From: Streptomyces sp. WZ.A104
GTDB taxonomy: Bacteria > Actinomycetota > Actinomycetes > Streptomycetales > Streptomycetaceae
Assembly: GCF_002382885.1 (NCBI RefSeq)
Contig: NZ_NWVL01000036.1
Span: 1-64,000 of the forward strand
Length of the DNA stretch: 64,000 bases
Reading direction: 5' to 3'
Shown here: piece after piece, positions 42,100 to 51,800 of the stretch
Numbering within the stretch: position 1 is the first letter of the stretch
Layout: every line of letters begins with the position of its first letter
Translations under genes and position numbers: made by a program
Notes under the pieces: generated by a model
What the model saw: only the letters and a program-made list of their open reading frames with translations
Databases searched by the model: none
Told to the model about the DNA's origin: nothing

Positions 42100-42738
42100 C
42101 TACGGGGAAGGGGTTCGGTAGGCCCGGAGGAAGGTCCGCACCCCCTCGACGACGAGTGGCCGGACGCGGGAGTCCTCCGCCGCGTTCGCCGAACCGAGCC
42201 GGTCCAGCGCGACGCCGAAGGTCAGCGCGAGGAACTGGTCGGCCGCTAGCCGGGGGTCGGGGACGTCGAGCAGCCCGGCCGCGGCGAACGCGGCGAGTCG
42301 CTCGGCGATCGCCTCGTCGGGGGTGTCGGCCATGGGGTTGTAGTCCTGGTGCGGCAGGTGGCCGGATTCCGCCCGGACCAGCCGTCGCAGCGTGGCGTAC
42401 TCCGCCGAGCCGAGCATGTCGGTCGCGATGCGCATCGAGAACGTGACCAGTGCGTCTTCGAGACCGGCGGCCTCGGTGCGGTCGGTGAGGGTGTCGTCGA
42501 GGGTGCGCCGGACAGCGGTGACCAGTGACTGCCCGACGGAGTCGACGACCGTTCGCAGCAGGGTCTGCTTGTCGCCGAAGTAGTCGTAGACCGTCCGCTT
42601 GGACACTCCGGCCCGGGCGGCGACCGCGTCGACGCTGGACCGGTCGAAACCGTCGGTGAGGAACAGCTCGCGGGCCGCCGAAAGGATGGCGGCCCGCTTC
42701 GGCGCGGACCCCTCGCGCAGGGTCTTCGTGGGCGGCAT
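42100..42738 (-). CDS. TetR family transcriptional regulator
   Basis: This encodes 212 residues from ATG 42738 (a GTG at 42744 is also in frame). The N-terminal HTH is clear: RAAILSAARELFLTDGFDRSSVDAVAARAGVSKRTVYDYFGDKQTLL. The ligand-binding C-terminal domain is generic for TetR (TetR_C-type, VAADQFLALTFG-like). It is divergent from an MFS transporter, with a 37-bp palindrome between them that fits its operator. The expected role is repression of the MFS-monooxygenase operon and of itself, released by the exported compound. Confidence 0.93.
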   Translation of the reverse strand: MPPTKTLREGSAPKRAAILSAARELFLTDGFDRSSVDAVAARAGVSKRTVYDYFGDKQTLLRTVVDSVGQSLVTAVRRTLDDTLTDRTEAAGLEDALVTFSMRIATDMLGSAEYATLRRLVRAESGHLPHQDYNPMADTPDEAIAERLAAFAAAGLLDVPDPRLAADQFLALTFGVALDRLGSANAAEDSRVRPLVVEGVRTFLRAYRTPSP

Positions 42739-42749
42739 GAGCACATCGT

Positions 42750-42786
42750 AACGCTTCTACACTGCACGGTGTAGTGTAGAAGCGTT
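42750..42786. promoter_or_regulatory. palindromic TetR operator between regulator and MFS gene
   Basis: A perfect 14-bp inverted repeat AACGCTTCTACACT / AGTGTAGAAGCGTT (42750-42763 and 42773-42786) with a 9-nt centre begins 11 bp from the regulator start and ends 17 bp from the MFS start. A nested ACAC/GTGT lies in the centre. Confidence 0.92.
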
Positions 42787-42803
42787 GACGGAAGGGACTG
42801 TCC

Positions 42804-44255
42804 ATGACGGGAACGAACGCACCAACCGGCTTAACCGGCTCAACCTCAACCCGCTCAACGGAAAGCCAAGCTCCCCCGGTTCGTATCGGAAGGGCCGCCG
42901 TCGGCGCCCTCGGCGCACTGGCCGTCGCCACCGGCGCCCTGGAGTCGGTGGTGACACCGACGCTCCCGCTCCTGCAACGCGAGCTCGCGATGAGCCCATC
43001 CGAAGGGGCGTTGCTCAGCGTCGCGCTCCTCGTCACCGGCGCGCTCGTCACACCGGTCGCGGGCAAGTTCGGCGACCGCTACGGCGGGAAACGGGTCCTG
43101 ATCCGTCTGATGGCGGTGGTCTGCGCCGGTGGCCTGGTCTCCGCCCTGGCCACCGGCCTGCCGATGCTGCTGCTCGGTCAGGTGCTGCAAGGGGCCATGG
43201 TGGGCGCACTGCCCCTCTCGTTCATCCTCGTGCGCAAGCACCTCCCCGAGGGGGCGTCGAAGGTGGCCATCGGGGTGGTCAGCGGGCTGTTCGTGGGCGG
43301 CGGGATGGCGGGCACCCTGTCGGCCGGACCCGTGGCCGAAGGACTGTCCCGGCACTGGATGTTCGCGCTGCCGACGATCGCGGTCGTCGGGGCCACCCTG
43401 CTGGTGAACCGTCTGATGCCGAACGATCCGCCGGCCCGGCCTGACGATGCCGGGGTCGACTGGCCCGGCCTGGTCCTCCTGAGCGGGACCCTGGTCACGC
43501 TCATGCTCACCCTCGCGCTGGCGGCCGACCTCGCCTCCTCGCAGCCCCTCGTGCTCGGCGCCCTCCTCGTGATCACGGCCGCCTGCGCGATCGGATGGGC
43601 GGCGGTGGAGCGCCGCGCGGCCTCGCCGATGGTCGATCTGCGCATGCTGGCCCGGCCGGTGGTGTGGAAGTCGTGCGTGCTGACGTTCGTGCTGTGCGTC
43701 GGCACCGCGGTGCCGGTCCATCTCGTCCCGCAGCTGTTCGCGGTGCCCTCCGACGCGTACGGCTTCGGGGCCGACGCCACCCGGATCGGCTTCTTCCTGC
43801 TGCCCGGGGCCGTGGTCGCGTCGCTGGCCGGGCCGATCAGCGGGCTCGGGGCGCGGCGCTTCGGCCCGCGTGCCGTGGTCACCGCGGGGACAGTCATCAT
43901 GGCCGCCGGCCTGTTCGGCCTGGCAGCCGTGCACAGCGAGGTCTGGCACCTCGTCCTCGGCAAGGCGATGATCGCGCTCGCCAACGGACTGATCGTCACG
44001 GCGATGGTGACCAGCGCCGCCACCACCGTCGACCGGGGCGACACCGGCATCGCCACCAGCCTGGTCCTGGTCACCCGCGTGATCGGTTACGCCGTGGGCG
44101 TGCAGATCAGCGGCGCGATCCTCACCGCCGGCACCCCGCCCGGGTCGGACGTCCCGGCCGAATCCGCCTTCGTCACCGGCTTCGCCCTGGCCGCCGTCGT
44201 CACAGCGCTGTCCCTCCTGGTCACCCGCACCATGAGCAAAGGAGCCGAAGAGTGA
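42804..44255 (+). CDS. MFS transporter, drug:H+ antiporter type
   Basis: This encodes 483 residues; ATG 42804 has GGAAGGGA upstream. It has twelve to fourteen membrane helices with the motif A region GKFGDRYGGKRVLIR and the export-type helix 5 pattern VSGLFVGGGMAGTLSAGPVAEGL. The N-terminal 27 residues are Ser/Thr-rich. Its position under a divergent TetR and ahead of a FAD monooxygenase suggests a resistance or detoxification cassette. The stop overlaps the next start (TGATG). Confidence 0.92.
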   Translation: MTGTNAPTGLTGSTSTRSTESQAPPVRIGRAAVGALGALAVATGALESVVTPTLPLLQRELAMSPSEGALLSVALLVTGALVTPVAGKFGDRYGGKRVLIRLMAVVCAGGLVSALATGLPMLLLGQVLQGAMVGALPLSFILVRKHLPEGASKVAIGVVSGLFVGGGMAGTLSAGPVAEGLSRHWMFALPTIAVVGATLLVNRLMPNDPPARPDDAGVDWPGLVLLSGTLVTLMLTLALAADLASSQPLVLGALLVITAACAIGWAAVERRAASPMVDLRMLARPVVWKSCVLTFVLCVGTAVPVHLVPQLFAVPSDAYGFGADATRIGFFLLPGAVVASLAGPISGLGARRFGPRAVVTAGTVIMAAGLFGLAAVHSEVWHLVLGKAMIALANGLIVTAMVTSAATTVDRGDTGIATSLVLVTRVIGYAVGVQISGAILTAGTPPGSDVPAESAFVTGFALAAVVTALSLLVTRTMSKGAEE

Positions 44256-45490
44256 TGCCCCGCATCGATCTGCCGAGCGGCAACCGAACCACACCCAGGC
44301 GCACCGCCCTGATATCCGGGGCCGGCATCGCGGGGCCTGCCCTCGCCTTCTGGCTGAACCGTTACGGCTTCGAGGTCACGGTGGTCGAGAAGGCGGACAC
44401 CCTGCGCGGCGGCGGCTACCCCGTCGACGTACGCGGCACCGCACTGGAGGTCGTCCGGAGGATGGGAATCCTGCCGCGACTGCGGGACGCCCACATCGAC
44501 CTGCGCCGGCTGACCTTCCTCGACGAGGACGGCGGCGAGGTGGCCTCCCTCGCCCCGCACACCGTCACCGGAGGCGTCGCGGGCCAGGACCTGGAGGTGC
44601 CGCGCGGGGAGCTGACCCGCGCTCTCCACACGGCGGTCCGCGACGACGTGGAGTTCCTGTTCGGCGACTCGATCGACACCCTCCACACCCTCGACCGGCC
44701 GGACCACGGGGTCGGCGTCACCTTCCGCCGGGGCGGCAGCCGTACGTTCGACCTGGTATTCGGCGCGGACGGCCTGCACTCGCACACCCGCCGACTGCTG
44801 TTCGGCCCCGAAGAACAGTTCCACAGTTACCTCGGTTACTGCTTCGCCGGGTTCACCATGCGCAACACCCTCGGCCTCTGCCGCGAAACCGTGCTGTGGA
44901 ACGCCCCGGGCAGGGCGGCGGCCCTCTACGCGGCGGGCGACAACGCCGACGAGGTCCACGCCTTCCTAAACTTCACCCGCCCGACCCCGCCGTTCGACGC
45001 CTTCCGGAACCCGGCAGCCCAACGGGCCCTGCTCACCGAGGTCTTCGCCGAATCGGCCTGGCAGATCCCGGAGATGCTCACCACCCTGCACATCGCGGAC
45101 GACCTCTTCTTCGACGTGGTCAGCCAGATCCGCATGCCCCGCTGGTCCAACGGCCGGGCCGCCCTGGTCGGCGACGCCGCGTACGCCCCCTCGCTCCTCA
45201 CCGGCCAGGGCACCAGCCTCGCCCTGGTGGGCTCCTACATGCTCGCCGCTTCCCTGGCGGCCCGGGACCACACCACGGGCTTCGCCGCCTACGAACACGA
45301 CACCCGCGCATTCGTCACCCTGAACCAGGACCAGGCAGGCAAGGGCGCCGCCGCCCTCTTTCCCGCCACGGCCCGCGCGTTGGAGCAGCGAAACAGGGGG
45401 CTGCGCGAGCTCAGCACAATCCCGCCACAAAAAACCGGCCGCCCGGCCCATTCGGCCCTCGCCTTGCCCGAGTTCACCGATGTGGCCTGA
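44255..45490 (+). CDS. FAD-dependent aromatic monooxygenase (TetX/PHBH-like)
   Basis: This encodes 411 residues from ATG 44255, coupled to the MFS gene; AAAGGAGCC lies 8-15 nt upstream. The Rossmann FAD site is ALISGAGIAGPALAFWLNRYG (GxGxxG at 22-27) ending in the ribose-binding VVEKA. The DG motif is VFGADGLHSHTRR, and the GD motif is ALVGDAAYAPSLLTGQG. These identify a class A flavoprotein hydroxylase, which uses NADPH. Genes of this kind paired with TetR and MFS often inactivate tetracyclines, rifamycins or other aromatics; the substrate is not determined. Confidence 0.92.
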   Translation: MPRIDLPSGNRTTPRRTALISGAGIAGPALAFWLNRYGFEVTVVEKADTLRGGGYPVDVRGTALEVVRRMGILPRLRDAHIDLRRLTFLDEDGGEVASLAPHTVTGGVAGQDLEVPRGELTRALHTAVRDDVEFLFGDSIDTLHTLDRPDHGVGVTFRRGGSRTFDLVFGADGLHSHTRRLLFGPEEQFHSYLGYCFAGFTMRNTLGLCRETVLWNAPGRAAALYAAGDNADEVHAFLNFTRPTPPFDAFRNPAAQRALLTEVFAESAWQIPEMLTTLHIADDLFFDVVSQIRMPRWSNGRAALVGDAAYAPSLLTGQGTSLALVGSYMLAASLAARDHTTGFAAYEHDTRAFVTLNQDQAGKGAAALFPATARALEQRNRGLRELSTIPPQKTGRPAHSALALPEFTDVA

Positions 45491-45630
45491 TCCCTTTGGC
45501 CGACAGCGGAAGTCTGGCAATGGCAAACCCTGTGTTTGATTTGTCCCGTCGACGCCGGAGAGAATGTCCACTCGGCCCGAGGCGCCCGGGAACAGGGCAC
45601 GGGAAACGGGGATGTGGGGAGAGTTTCGCG
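45491..45630 (+). promoter_or_regulatory. upstream region of the WxG-like/DUF1023 operon
   Basis: This 140-bp region has an AT-richer patch (GCAAACCCTGTGTTTGATTT around 45521-45540) that may hold a promoter. GGGGAGAG at 45616-45623 is the ribosome binding site of the next gene. It marks the left edge of a region with lower G+C. Confidence 0.4.
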
Positions 45631-46086
45631 GTGGCGTGGGACGAGTGGGAGCAACTGAAAGCCGATGCGTCGGCGCACGGTACTGTCCACATGCAGCTGA
45701 ATCGGGCCCCGTCGGAGGACAGGGCCTCAGCTGGGCCGGCCTCAGGGGATCTGAAGACGAACAAAAGGGCATGGGTGAAGGCCGGCGAGGGCGTCTTGGG
45801 TCTCAAGGACGGTGTTGGCAAGGCGTTGACGAAGCTGACCGAGGGGCAGACGGGGCTCGGTGACACCGGGGGATGCCGGAGCGCCGCGGCGCAGAAGGAG
45901 CTCTACGACTCCTGGAAGAAGTACGTCGGCGACGTGAGCGGCCGCTGTGACACGTTGGGCGGGCTGCTGCAGAAGGCAGGCCACGATCTGTCGAAGTCCG
46001 AGCAGGAAGTCAAGGCGGAGCTGGACAGGCTCGCGGTGAGGTATCGGGACACCGAGGCCGTTGGCGGCCAGGCAAAGGAGCGGTGA
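45631..46086 (+). CDS. small helical protein, WxG/ESX-like, partner of the DUF1023 hydrolase
   Basis: This encodes 151 residues from GTG 45631 (MAWDEWEQLKADAS), with GGGGAGAG 7 nt upstream. It is all-helical and hydrophilic, with two long helices in the second half (ELYDSWKKYVGDVSGRCDTLGGLLQKAGHD and the following SEQEVKAELDRLAVRYRD). The size, the helical hairpin and the W-x-x-Y pattern recall WXG100 or LXG-type secreted proteins, but the WXG motif itself is not clear. Its stop overlaps the start of the next gene (GTGA), so they are co-translated. Function unknown; type VII secretion is an inference. Confidence 0.65.
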   Translation: MAWDEWEQLKADASAHGTVHMQLNRAPSEDRASAGPASGDLKTNKRAWVKAGEGVLGLKDGVGKALTKLTEGQTGLGDTGGCRSAAAQKELYDSWKKYVGDVSGRCDTLGGLLQKAGHDLSKSEQEVKAELDRLAVRYRDTEAVGGQAKER

Positions 46087-47900
46087 TTCAGCTCATGAAC
46101 CTGGCCACGTTGAAAGCCTTCAAGCCGTCCGAGTACGAAGAGGCCGCGGACGGATACCGGGCGACCGGTGACATGGCCTCCACGGCCAAGGACACGATCG
46201 ACAACCAGATTAGCGCGGGGGTCCGCAACCAGCTGCAGGGCGAGGCAGCGAAGGCTGCTCTCGACGAGCTCAAGAAACTGTCGGCGAATTTCCACTACGC
46301 GCAGACCGAGTGCGGCCTGGTGAGCACCGCGCTGAGTGGTCTCGCATTCGACATGGCAGCGGCCAAGCGGAAGCTGGAGGCGGCTGTCGAGGACGCCCGG
46401 GCCGACGGTTGCTCGGTCAACCCCGACGGATCCGTTTCGTATCCGGCAGGCAAGAAGCCCGGTGACGAGAAGCCCGCCGACGGCGGCACGGTGACCGGGA
46501 GCGCCGGGGGCAGCCCTATGTCCGACGCGCTGGAGCGCCAGGCGGCCAACATCCACCCGAACCCGAACTACGGCAGGGCGATGGCCTATGCCAACCGGAT
46601 CGCCGACGCCTTGAAGGAAGCCACGGACGCGGATGCCAAATGGGCACCGAAGCTGCGTGCGCTGAAGGCCGACGACGACTTGGTCGTCTCCAAGCGCGAC
46701 TGGGCCGACACACAGTCGGACCTGGGAGGTGTCCGCGAGGCGGGCAAGGGCTACCTCGACTCCCTCCCGGAGCCGCCGAAGGACGGCAGCCCGAAGGACA
46801 ACGCGTCATGGTGGAAGGGGCTCGCACTTGAGGAGCAGTCCGCTCACCTAGCTTTGAACGCTGCCGTGGTCGGAGCGTTGGACGGTCTGCCTGCTGAGAC
46901 TCGTGACGAGGCCAACCGTGCAGTGCTGGCGCAAGCCAGGGCACGTGTAGAGCTGGAACTCGAAAGGATGCCGGAGCCCACGAGGTACTCTCCCAACCCC
47001 AACGGCACCTACCCGGCCGTCATCCAGAACGACAATTGGACCAAGTGGCACGAGAAATATGGTGAGCGGCACGCGGAGCTCATCAAGTCTCGTGACGGGA
47101 TGAAGAGCATTCAGGAGCGCTTCGACTCGACCGGCATCAAGGGTCTTCCCGAGGCGTACCTGCTTGGGTTCAGCACGGAAGGCAACGGTCGTGCCATCGT
47201 CGCGAACGGGAACCCTGACACGGCTGATCACCAGGCGGTGTACGTACCGGGCACGACGTCGAATCTGAGTAGCATCAGTGGAGATATCAATCGGATGGCA
47301 AATGTGTGGCGTGTGGCCACCGACGAGGCTGATGGGGCATCGGTTTCCACGATTACGTGGCTCGGATATGACGCACCGCAGAGCATCGTGAAGGATTCGC
47401 CATTCAGTCATTACGCGGACGACGGTGCGCCTGCCTACAACCGCTTCCTCGACGGCCTCGACGTCTCGCATACAGCCGAGTCGGACCCGCATCGCACGGC
47501 AATCGGTCATTCGTACGGAACGACCCTCATTGGTTCCGCAGCCCGGCAGGGTGAGCTGAACGCGGATGATGTGATCCTTGCCGGCAGTCCTGGGGTCCAG
47601 GTCAGCAAGGCCGAGCAGCTGGATGTTCCGAAGGGGCACGTCTGGAACCAGGAAGCGGACTGGGACGTGGTCCCGGACATTGGTCGATTCGGTCATGGGG
47701 GGAACGACCGGGACGGCGTATGGATCATCCCAAGTGACCCCGTCTTCGGCGCCAATCAGATGACGACAGACACCAGTGGCCACAGTGACTACTGGAAAGA
47801 GAACACCCAGAGCCTCCGGAATCAGGGCCTGGTGGTCGCAGGGCACGACGACGACGTCAAGCTCGAACCGCTGCCTTCTGCATACACAAGGGCGCGATAG
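46083..47900 (+). CDS. DUF1023-type alpha/beta hydrolase with helical N-terminal domain
   Basis: This encodes 605 residues from GTG 46083. Residues 1-110 form a WXG-like helical region (YEEAADGYRATGDMASTAKDTI), and 145-345 is a second helical region. The C-terminal third is the DUF1023 alpha/beta hydrolase: VYVPGTTSNLSSI, ITWLGYDAP, the nucleophile Ser477 in AIGHSYGTT, VILAGSPG and a final GHSDYW. Such proteins accompany ESX-type small proteins in actinobacteria. G+C and GC3 fall toward the 3' end, unlike the flanks. It could be a secreted esterase or toxin-like effector; no immunity gene is recognised unless it is the lipoprotein that follows. Confidence 0.82.
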   Translation: MIQLMNLATLKAFKPSEYEEAADGYRATGDMASTAKDTIDNQISAGVRNQLQGEAAKAALDELKKLSANFHYAQTECGLVSTALSGLAFDMAAAKRKLEAAVEDARADGCSVNPDGSVSYPAGKKPGDEKPADGGTVTGSAGGSPMSDALERQAANIHPNPNYGRAMAYANRIADALKEATDADAKWAPKLRALKADDDLVVSKRDWADTQSDLGGVREAGKGYLDSLPEPPKDGSPKDNASWWKGLALEEQSAHLALNAAVVGALDGLPAETRDEANRAVLAQARARVELELERMPEPTRYSPNPNGTYPAVIQNDNWTKWHEKYGERHAELIKSRDGMKSIQERFDSTGIKGLPEAYLLGFSTEGNGRAIVANGNPDTADHQAVYVPGTTSNLSSISGDINRMANVWRVATDEADGASVSTITWLGYDAPQSIVKDSPFSHYADDGAPAYNRFLDGLDVSHTAESDPHRTAIGHSYGTTLIGSAARQGELNADDVILAGSPGVQVSKAEQLDVPKGHVWNQEADWDVVPDIGRFGHGGNDRDGVWIIPSDPVFGANQMTTDTSGHSDYWKENTQSLRNQGLVVAGHDDDVKLEPLPSAYTRAR

Positions 47901-48005
47901 AGCTTCAGGCGTACGACGGGACGCCAGACCATCTGAGCACCAGCCCACGCGACTACCGACCGTATCGACCGGCCCGTGTTCCGGCCCGACCCACTGAGGC
48001 TCATC

Positions 48006-48539
48006 GTGAAAACCAGACTGGGCGCACAAGCGCTCACCTTGTTCATCGCTCTCACTACCCTTACCGGATGCAGCATGACTGACGCCAAGAAATCCGATGA
48101 CCTACCCTTGGCAGGTACCAGCACATCGCTCGCTGCCGCTGACGAGGCAGAGAAAGTCTCCAGTGAGATTTACGATTTGATCGGCATTAGAGGCAAAGGG
48201 TCAGATACCGGCCCGGGCGTCTCGGAATGTGGCGGGAAAGATCCTGACAAGTACTTTCAAATCTTTCACCCTTGGAGCTTCACTCCAGAGTCACCCAGTC
48301 AGCTCGATGATGTGATGGAGCGGCTCAGGGAAGAACTTCCCAAGCATGGCTGGAAGATCGTTGAGTATGGGCACGACACGAGTAAGAACAAGAACATCAA
48401 CCTCACAGCTGACAATGACAAGAAGAAGCACAGTGTGAATATCACCCACTATGCGAAGCGAACCCCCCCGAAGCTGAGCCTGACGGTCGTCTCCGGGTGC
48501 TATCAGACTCCGGAAGGCCAGAAGGTCCAGCGGTTCTGA
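48006..48539 (+). CDS. lipoprotein following the DUF1023 hydrolase
   Basis: This encodes 177 residues from GTG 48006; an in-frame ATG at 47976 is possible, but GTG gives a compact signal peptide. The lipobox is TLTGC with Cys22. The mature part contains ECGGKDPDKYFQIFHPWSF and LREELPKHGWKIVEYG, with two further Cys (one in SECGG, one in SGCYQ). Codon use is distinctly less GC-rich than in the surrounding chromosome. No family is recognised. In an ESX-effector context a membrane lipoprotein could be an immunity or accessory factor. Confidence 0.7.
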   Translation: MKTRLGAQALTLFIALTTLTGCSMTDAKKSDDLPLAGTSTSLAAADEAEKVSSEIYDLIGIRGKGSDTGPGVSECGGKDPDKYFQIFHPWSFTPESPSQLDDVMERLREELPKHGWKIVEYGHDTSKNKNINLTADNDKKKHSVNITHYAKRTPPKLSLTVVSGCYQTPEGQKVQRF

Positions 48540-48864
48540 GGCCATTGCGCCCTCGGGTGTGCCTGGGCGCGGCTCTACCTCCGCCCCCACGCCGCCTGGT
48601 GTGCCAACCCGGACTCTCGGCTCTACGAGGTCGGGGGCCCGTTCCGTGTGCACGTCGGGGTTCGTGGCGATCACCCGCTCGCCGCGGACCACGCCGGTGT
48701 TGCCGAGCTCGCGCATGGGGCGTTCGGCGGTGCACCGGGCCACCGGGACGCGCTGGGGGCCTCTTCAGCCACGATTTGAAGCTCAGTAGTCTGCCTCGGA
48801 CGCCATTGCTACACCCGGCCACGCGAAAGCCCGCGTTGAAGCGCCTGCCTTCGCGTTGAGCTGG
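48540..48864. other. high-GC intergenic stretch carrying an IS3 remnant
   Basis: This 325-bp stretch returns to high G+C between two lower-GC genes. Apart from the transposase fragment annotated separately, I see no gene. Confidence 0.5.
48612..48761 (-). pseudogene. fragment of an IS3-family transposase (OrfB)
   Basis: The minus strand reads QRVPVARCTAERPMRELGNT and then GVVRGERVIATNPDVHTE and RAPDLVEPR. This matches the OrfB segment just before the integrase core, usually VARCTVERLMRELG-x-GVVRG-k-x-x-TT-PD...APDLVDR. It keeps coding-like codons but has no start and loses similarity at DLVEPR, before the DDE domain. It is a decayed remnant, evidence that insertion elements have been active here. 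Confidence 0.72.
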
Positions 48865-51800
48865 TCAGCTGGCAGCGATTGCTGAGTAGGTCAATACATC
48901 GGCCGGAATCTGATGAGAGAGCTTCCACTCGATCGCCATAGGGTTACTTCCCGTGTGCTTAACGTACTCCGCTGGGCCCAACAGCATCCATGGCTGGGGG
49001 CCGCCGATATCTGTCTTCTTGTATCGGCGCACGAAGAGGAGGACGTGAGTGCCCTTCTCCTTGTGGGTTTGATAGCGGATGCCGGTGGTTGAGCTCTCCG
49101 ATGTCTGGTTCTGTGACTCCCAGTGAAATAGTGAGTCGTTGAGGGCGTAGTCCTTGTAGCGAGTCTCGGGTGAGAAGTCCTTCTCGTCTTTCTCTAGGGT
49201 GACGAGCAAGGCGTCGGTTTGGATGTTCTCGCACCACTTCACGCCCTCGCGGAAGTGGCCCGGCTTGAAGCCGTCCACCGCGGCCTGGCCCAGGGCGGGC
49301 AGGATCTCTTCGCGGCTGTACGAGGCGTGGACGGTCAGCGGGATGGCGGCGTGTGTGCCGAGGAGCGGCGCTGGAACATGGTCGGCGTGCTGTAGAACGT
49401 GGGCGAGTACTTGCCTCAGCTCGTCGCGGAACGCGTGCTGATGGTGGAGTGAGTCCAGCCCCGCTTGGTAGCTGGGGAAGCCACCGCCCAGCGGCCAGAG
49501 CGAGAAGAAGAGCATGCGGGCGTACCCCCGCTCCTGCTCGCTGAGTTCGTCGTAGGCGGGAGCATCATCGGCGAGCAGCTTGCTGTATACCGTAGCGCGC
49601 AGTGGGTCATCGACGTGCAGGAAGGCCGATACCCGCTTCAAGAGTGGCAACTCGCCATCAGGGCCGACGGCGTCCAGCAGCTTCGCTCGACGCAATAGGC
49701 CTGTCCACGAGTTTCCGTTGCCGCGGTATAGCTCCTTGAGTTCCCGGCCACTCTCCTTGAGGAAGTCTGCAAGGCGTGGCGTCGCGTAGGAAGCAAGTTC
49801 GCGGGCCAGCTGTGTGACATTGACTGCGATCTGTGTGCGAATGTTGTCAATGATCAGTTCCTTGGCCTTCGTCTCAAGGATGATCTGGCAGCCGGAGGGC
49901 AGCTGTGGGAAGTCCTGCTCGATGTTTTTGAGGAGTCGGTTGCGCGTCAGGTTCGTCAGAGCGCGGAACTGTTCCTCGAAGCGAAACTCCTTGCGGTGCT
50001 GACCGATGAAGTCCAAGACGGTGAGGACCGCCTTGTCCTCAGTGCGACGCAACCCGCGGCCCAACTGCTGAAGGAAGACCGTGGCGCTGGACGTGGGGCG
50101 CAACAGGAGCAGGGTGTCGACGTCTGGGATGTCGAGGCCCTCGTTGAACAGGTCGACGGAGAAGATGACTTGGAGTGCTCCGGAGCGCAGGTCGTCAAGG
50201 GCGGTCTTGCGGTCAAGTGGCGGAGTTTCGCCGGATAGTGCGACGGCCTTGAGGCCTGCCCGTCGGAAGAAGTCAGCCATGAAGTGCGCGTGCGCGACCG
50301 ACACACAGAATCCCAGGGCACGCATCGAGTCAGGGTCGGCGACCTTGTCCTTCACCGCTTGTACCACGAGCCGAGCTCGTGCGTCGTTGCCTGTGAACAG
50401 ATTGCTTAGCGCTGTTGAGTCGTAGGCTCCACGTTTCCACGTGACAGCGCTCATGTCCGTGTTGTCGGTGACGCCGAAATAGTGGAAGGGGCTCAGGAGC
50501 TCGTTCTCCAGCGCCTCCCAGAGCCGCATCTCCGCCGCGATTCGGCCATCGAAGAACTCGTCCTGGATGTTCAAGCCATCCATGCGTTCCGGGGTTGCGG
50601 TCAGACCCAGGAGTTCCTGAGGCTGGAAGTGGTCCATGACCTTGCGGTAGGTAGGCGATGTGCCGTGATGAAACTCGTCGATCACGATGACGTCGAAGTG
50701 ATCCGGAGCGATACGGTCCAGGGCCTGCGTGGCGAGCGACTGGACACTGGCAAATACGTGGTTCCAGCGGTTAGGGATCTCGCCGCTGAACAACAGCTCA
50801 CCGAAGTTTGCATCGATAAGGACGTTCTGGTAGACGCGCAAGGATTGTTCAAGGATCTCCTTGCGATGCGCTACGAAGAGTAGTCGCAGGTCGCGGCCGA
50901 GCGTCTGGCGTAGGCGCTTGTAGTCCAGAGCCGCCATGACGGTCTTCCCGGTGCCTGTAGCTGCGACCAGGAGATTTCGGTGCCGGTCGTGCACCGTGCG
51001 TTCGACTTCGAGGCGTTCGAGCATGTCCCGTTGGTGTGGGTACGGTCGAACCTCCAGACCGGAGAGGGTGATGCTCGTAGCGCCGGGGCGACCGCTGCCA
51101 CCGGCACGGGACAAAGCGTCGTCCAGCCGCTGTGCGTCCTTGTCGGGGTCGTACGGCTCGAAAGAGGGCTCACTCCAGTACGCGTCGAAGGTTGCCTCGA
51201 ACTTGCGGATCACCGAGGGCGTAGCGACGGAGGAAAGGCGAACGTTCCACTCAAGCCCATCCAGAAGCGCTGCCTTGGAGAGGTTGGAGCTGCCGACGTA
51301 CGCCGTGTCGAAGCCGCTGGCACGGCGGAAGAGCCACGCCTTGGCATGTAGACGGGTGGAGCGGAGCTCATAGTTGACCTTGACCTCAGCGCCGAAGTCT
51401 CGTACCAGGCGGTCTAGAGCGCGTCGTTCGGTGGCGCCGATGTAGGTCGTTGTCAGCACACGGATGGGGACGCCGCGGTCGCGCGCCGATGACAGGGATT
51501 TTTCCAGGACGCGAAGACCGTGCCACTTCACGAAGGCGCACAGGAGGTCGACGCGGTCAGCTGTGGCCAGCTCGGCGCGCAGCTCGAAGCCCAGACTGGG
51601 GTCCTCGGGGGAATTCGTAATGAGCGCTGTCTCGGACAACGGCGTTGCGGGGCGTATCGCGTAAACGCCTGGTGCCTCCTGCTCCGCGACGGCGAGCAGC
51701 TGTCGCGGTCCATCAGTGATGAGATCAACCCACTCTGTCGCACCCTCGATGGTGTTGAGCGATTCCAGAATGTGATTGGCCGCAATCACCTGCTCGGCTG

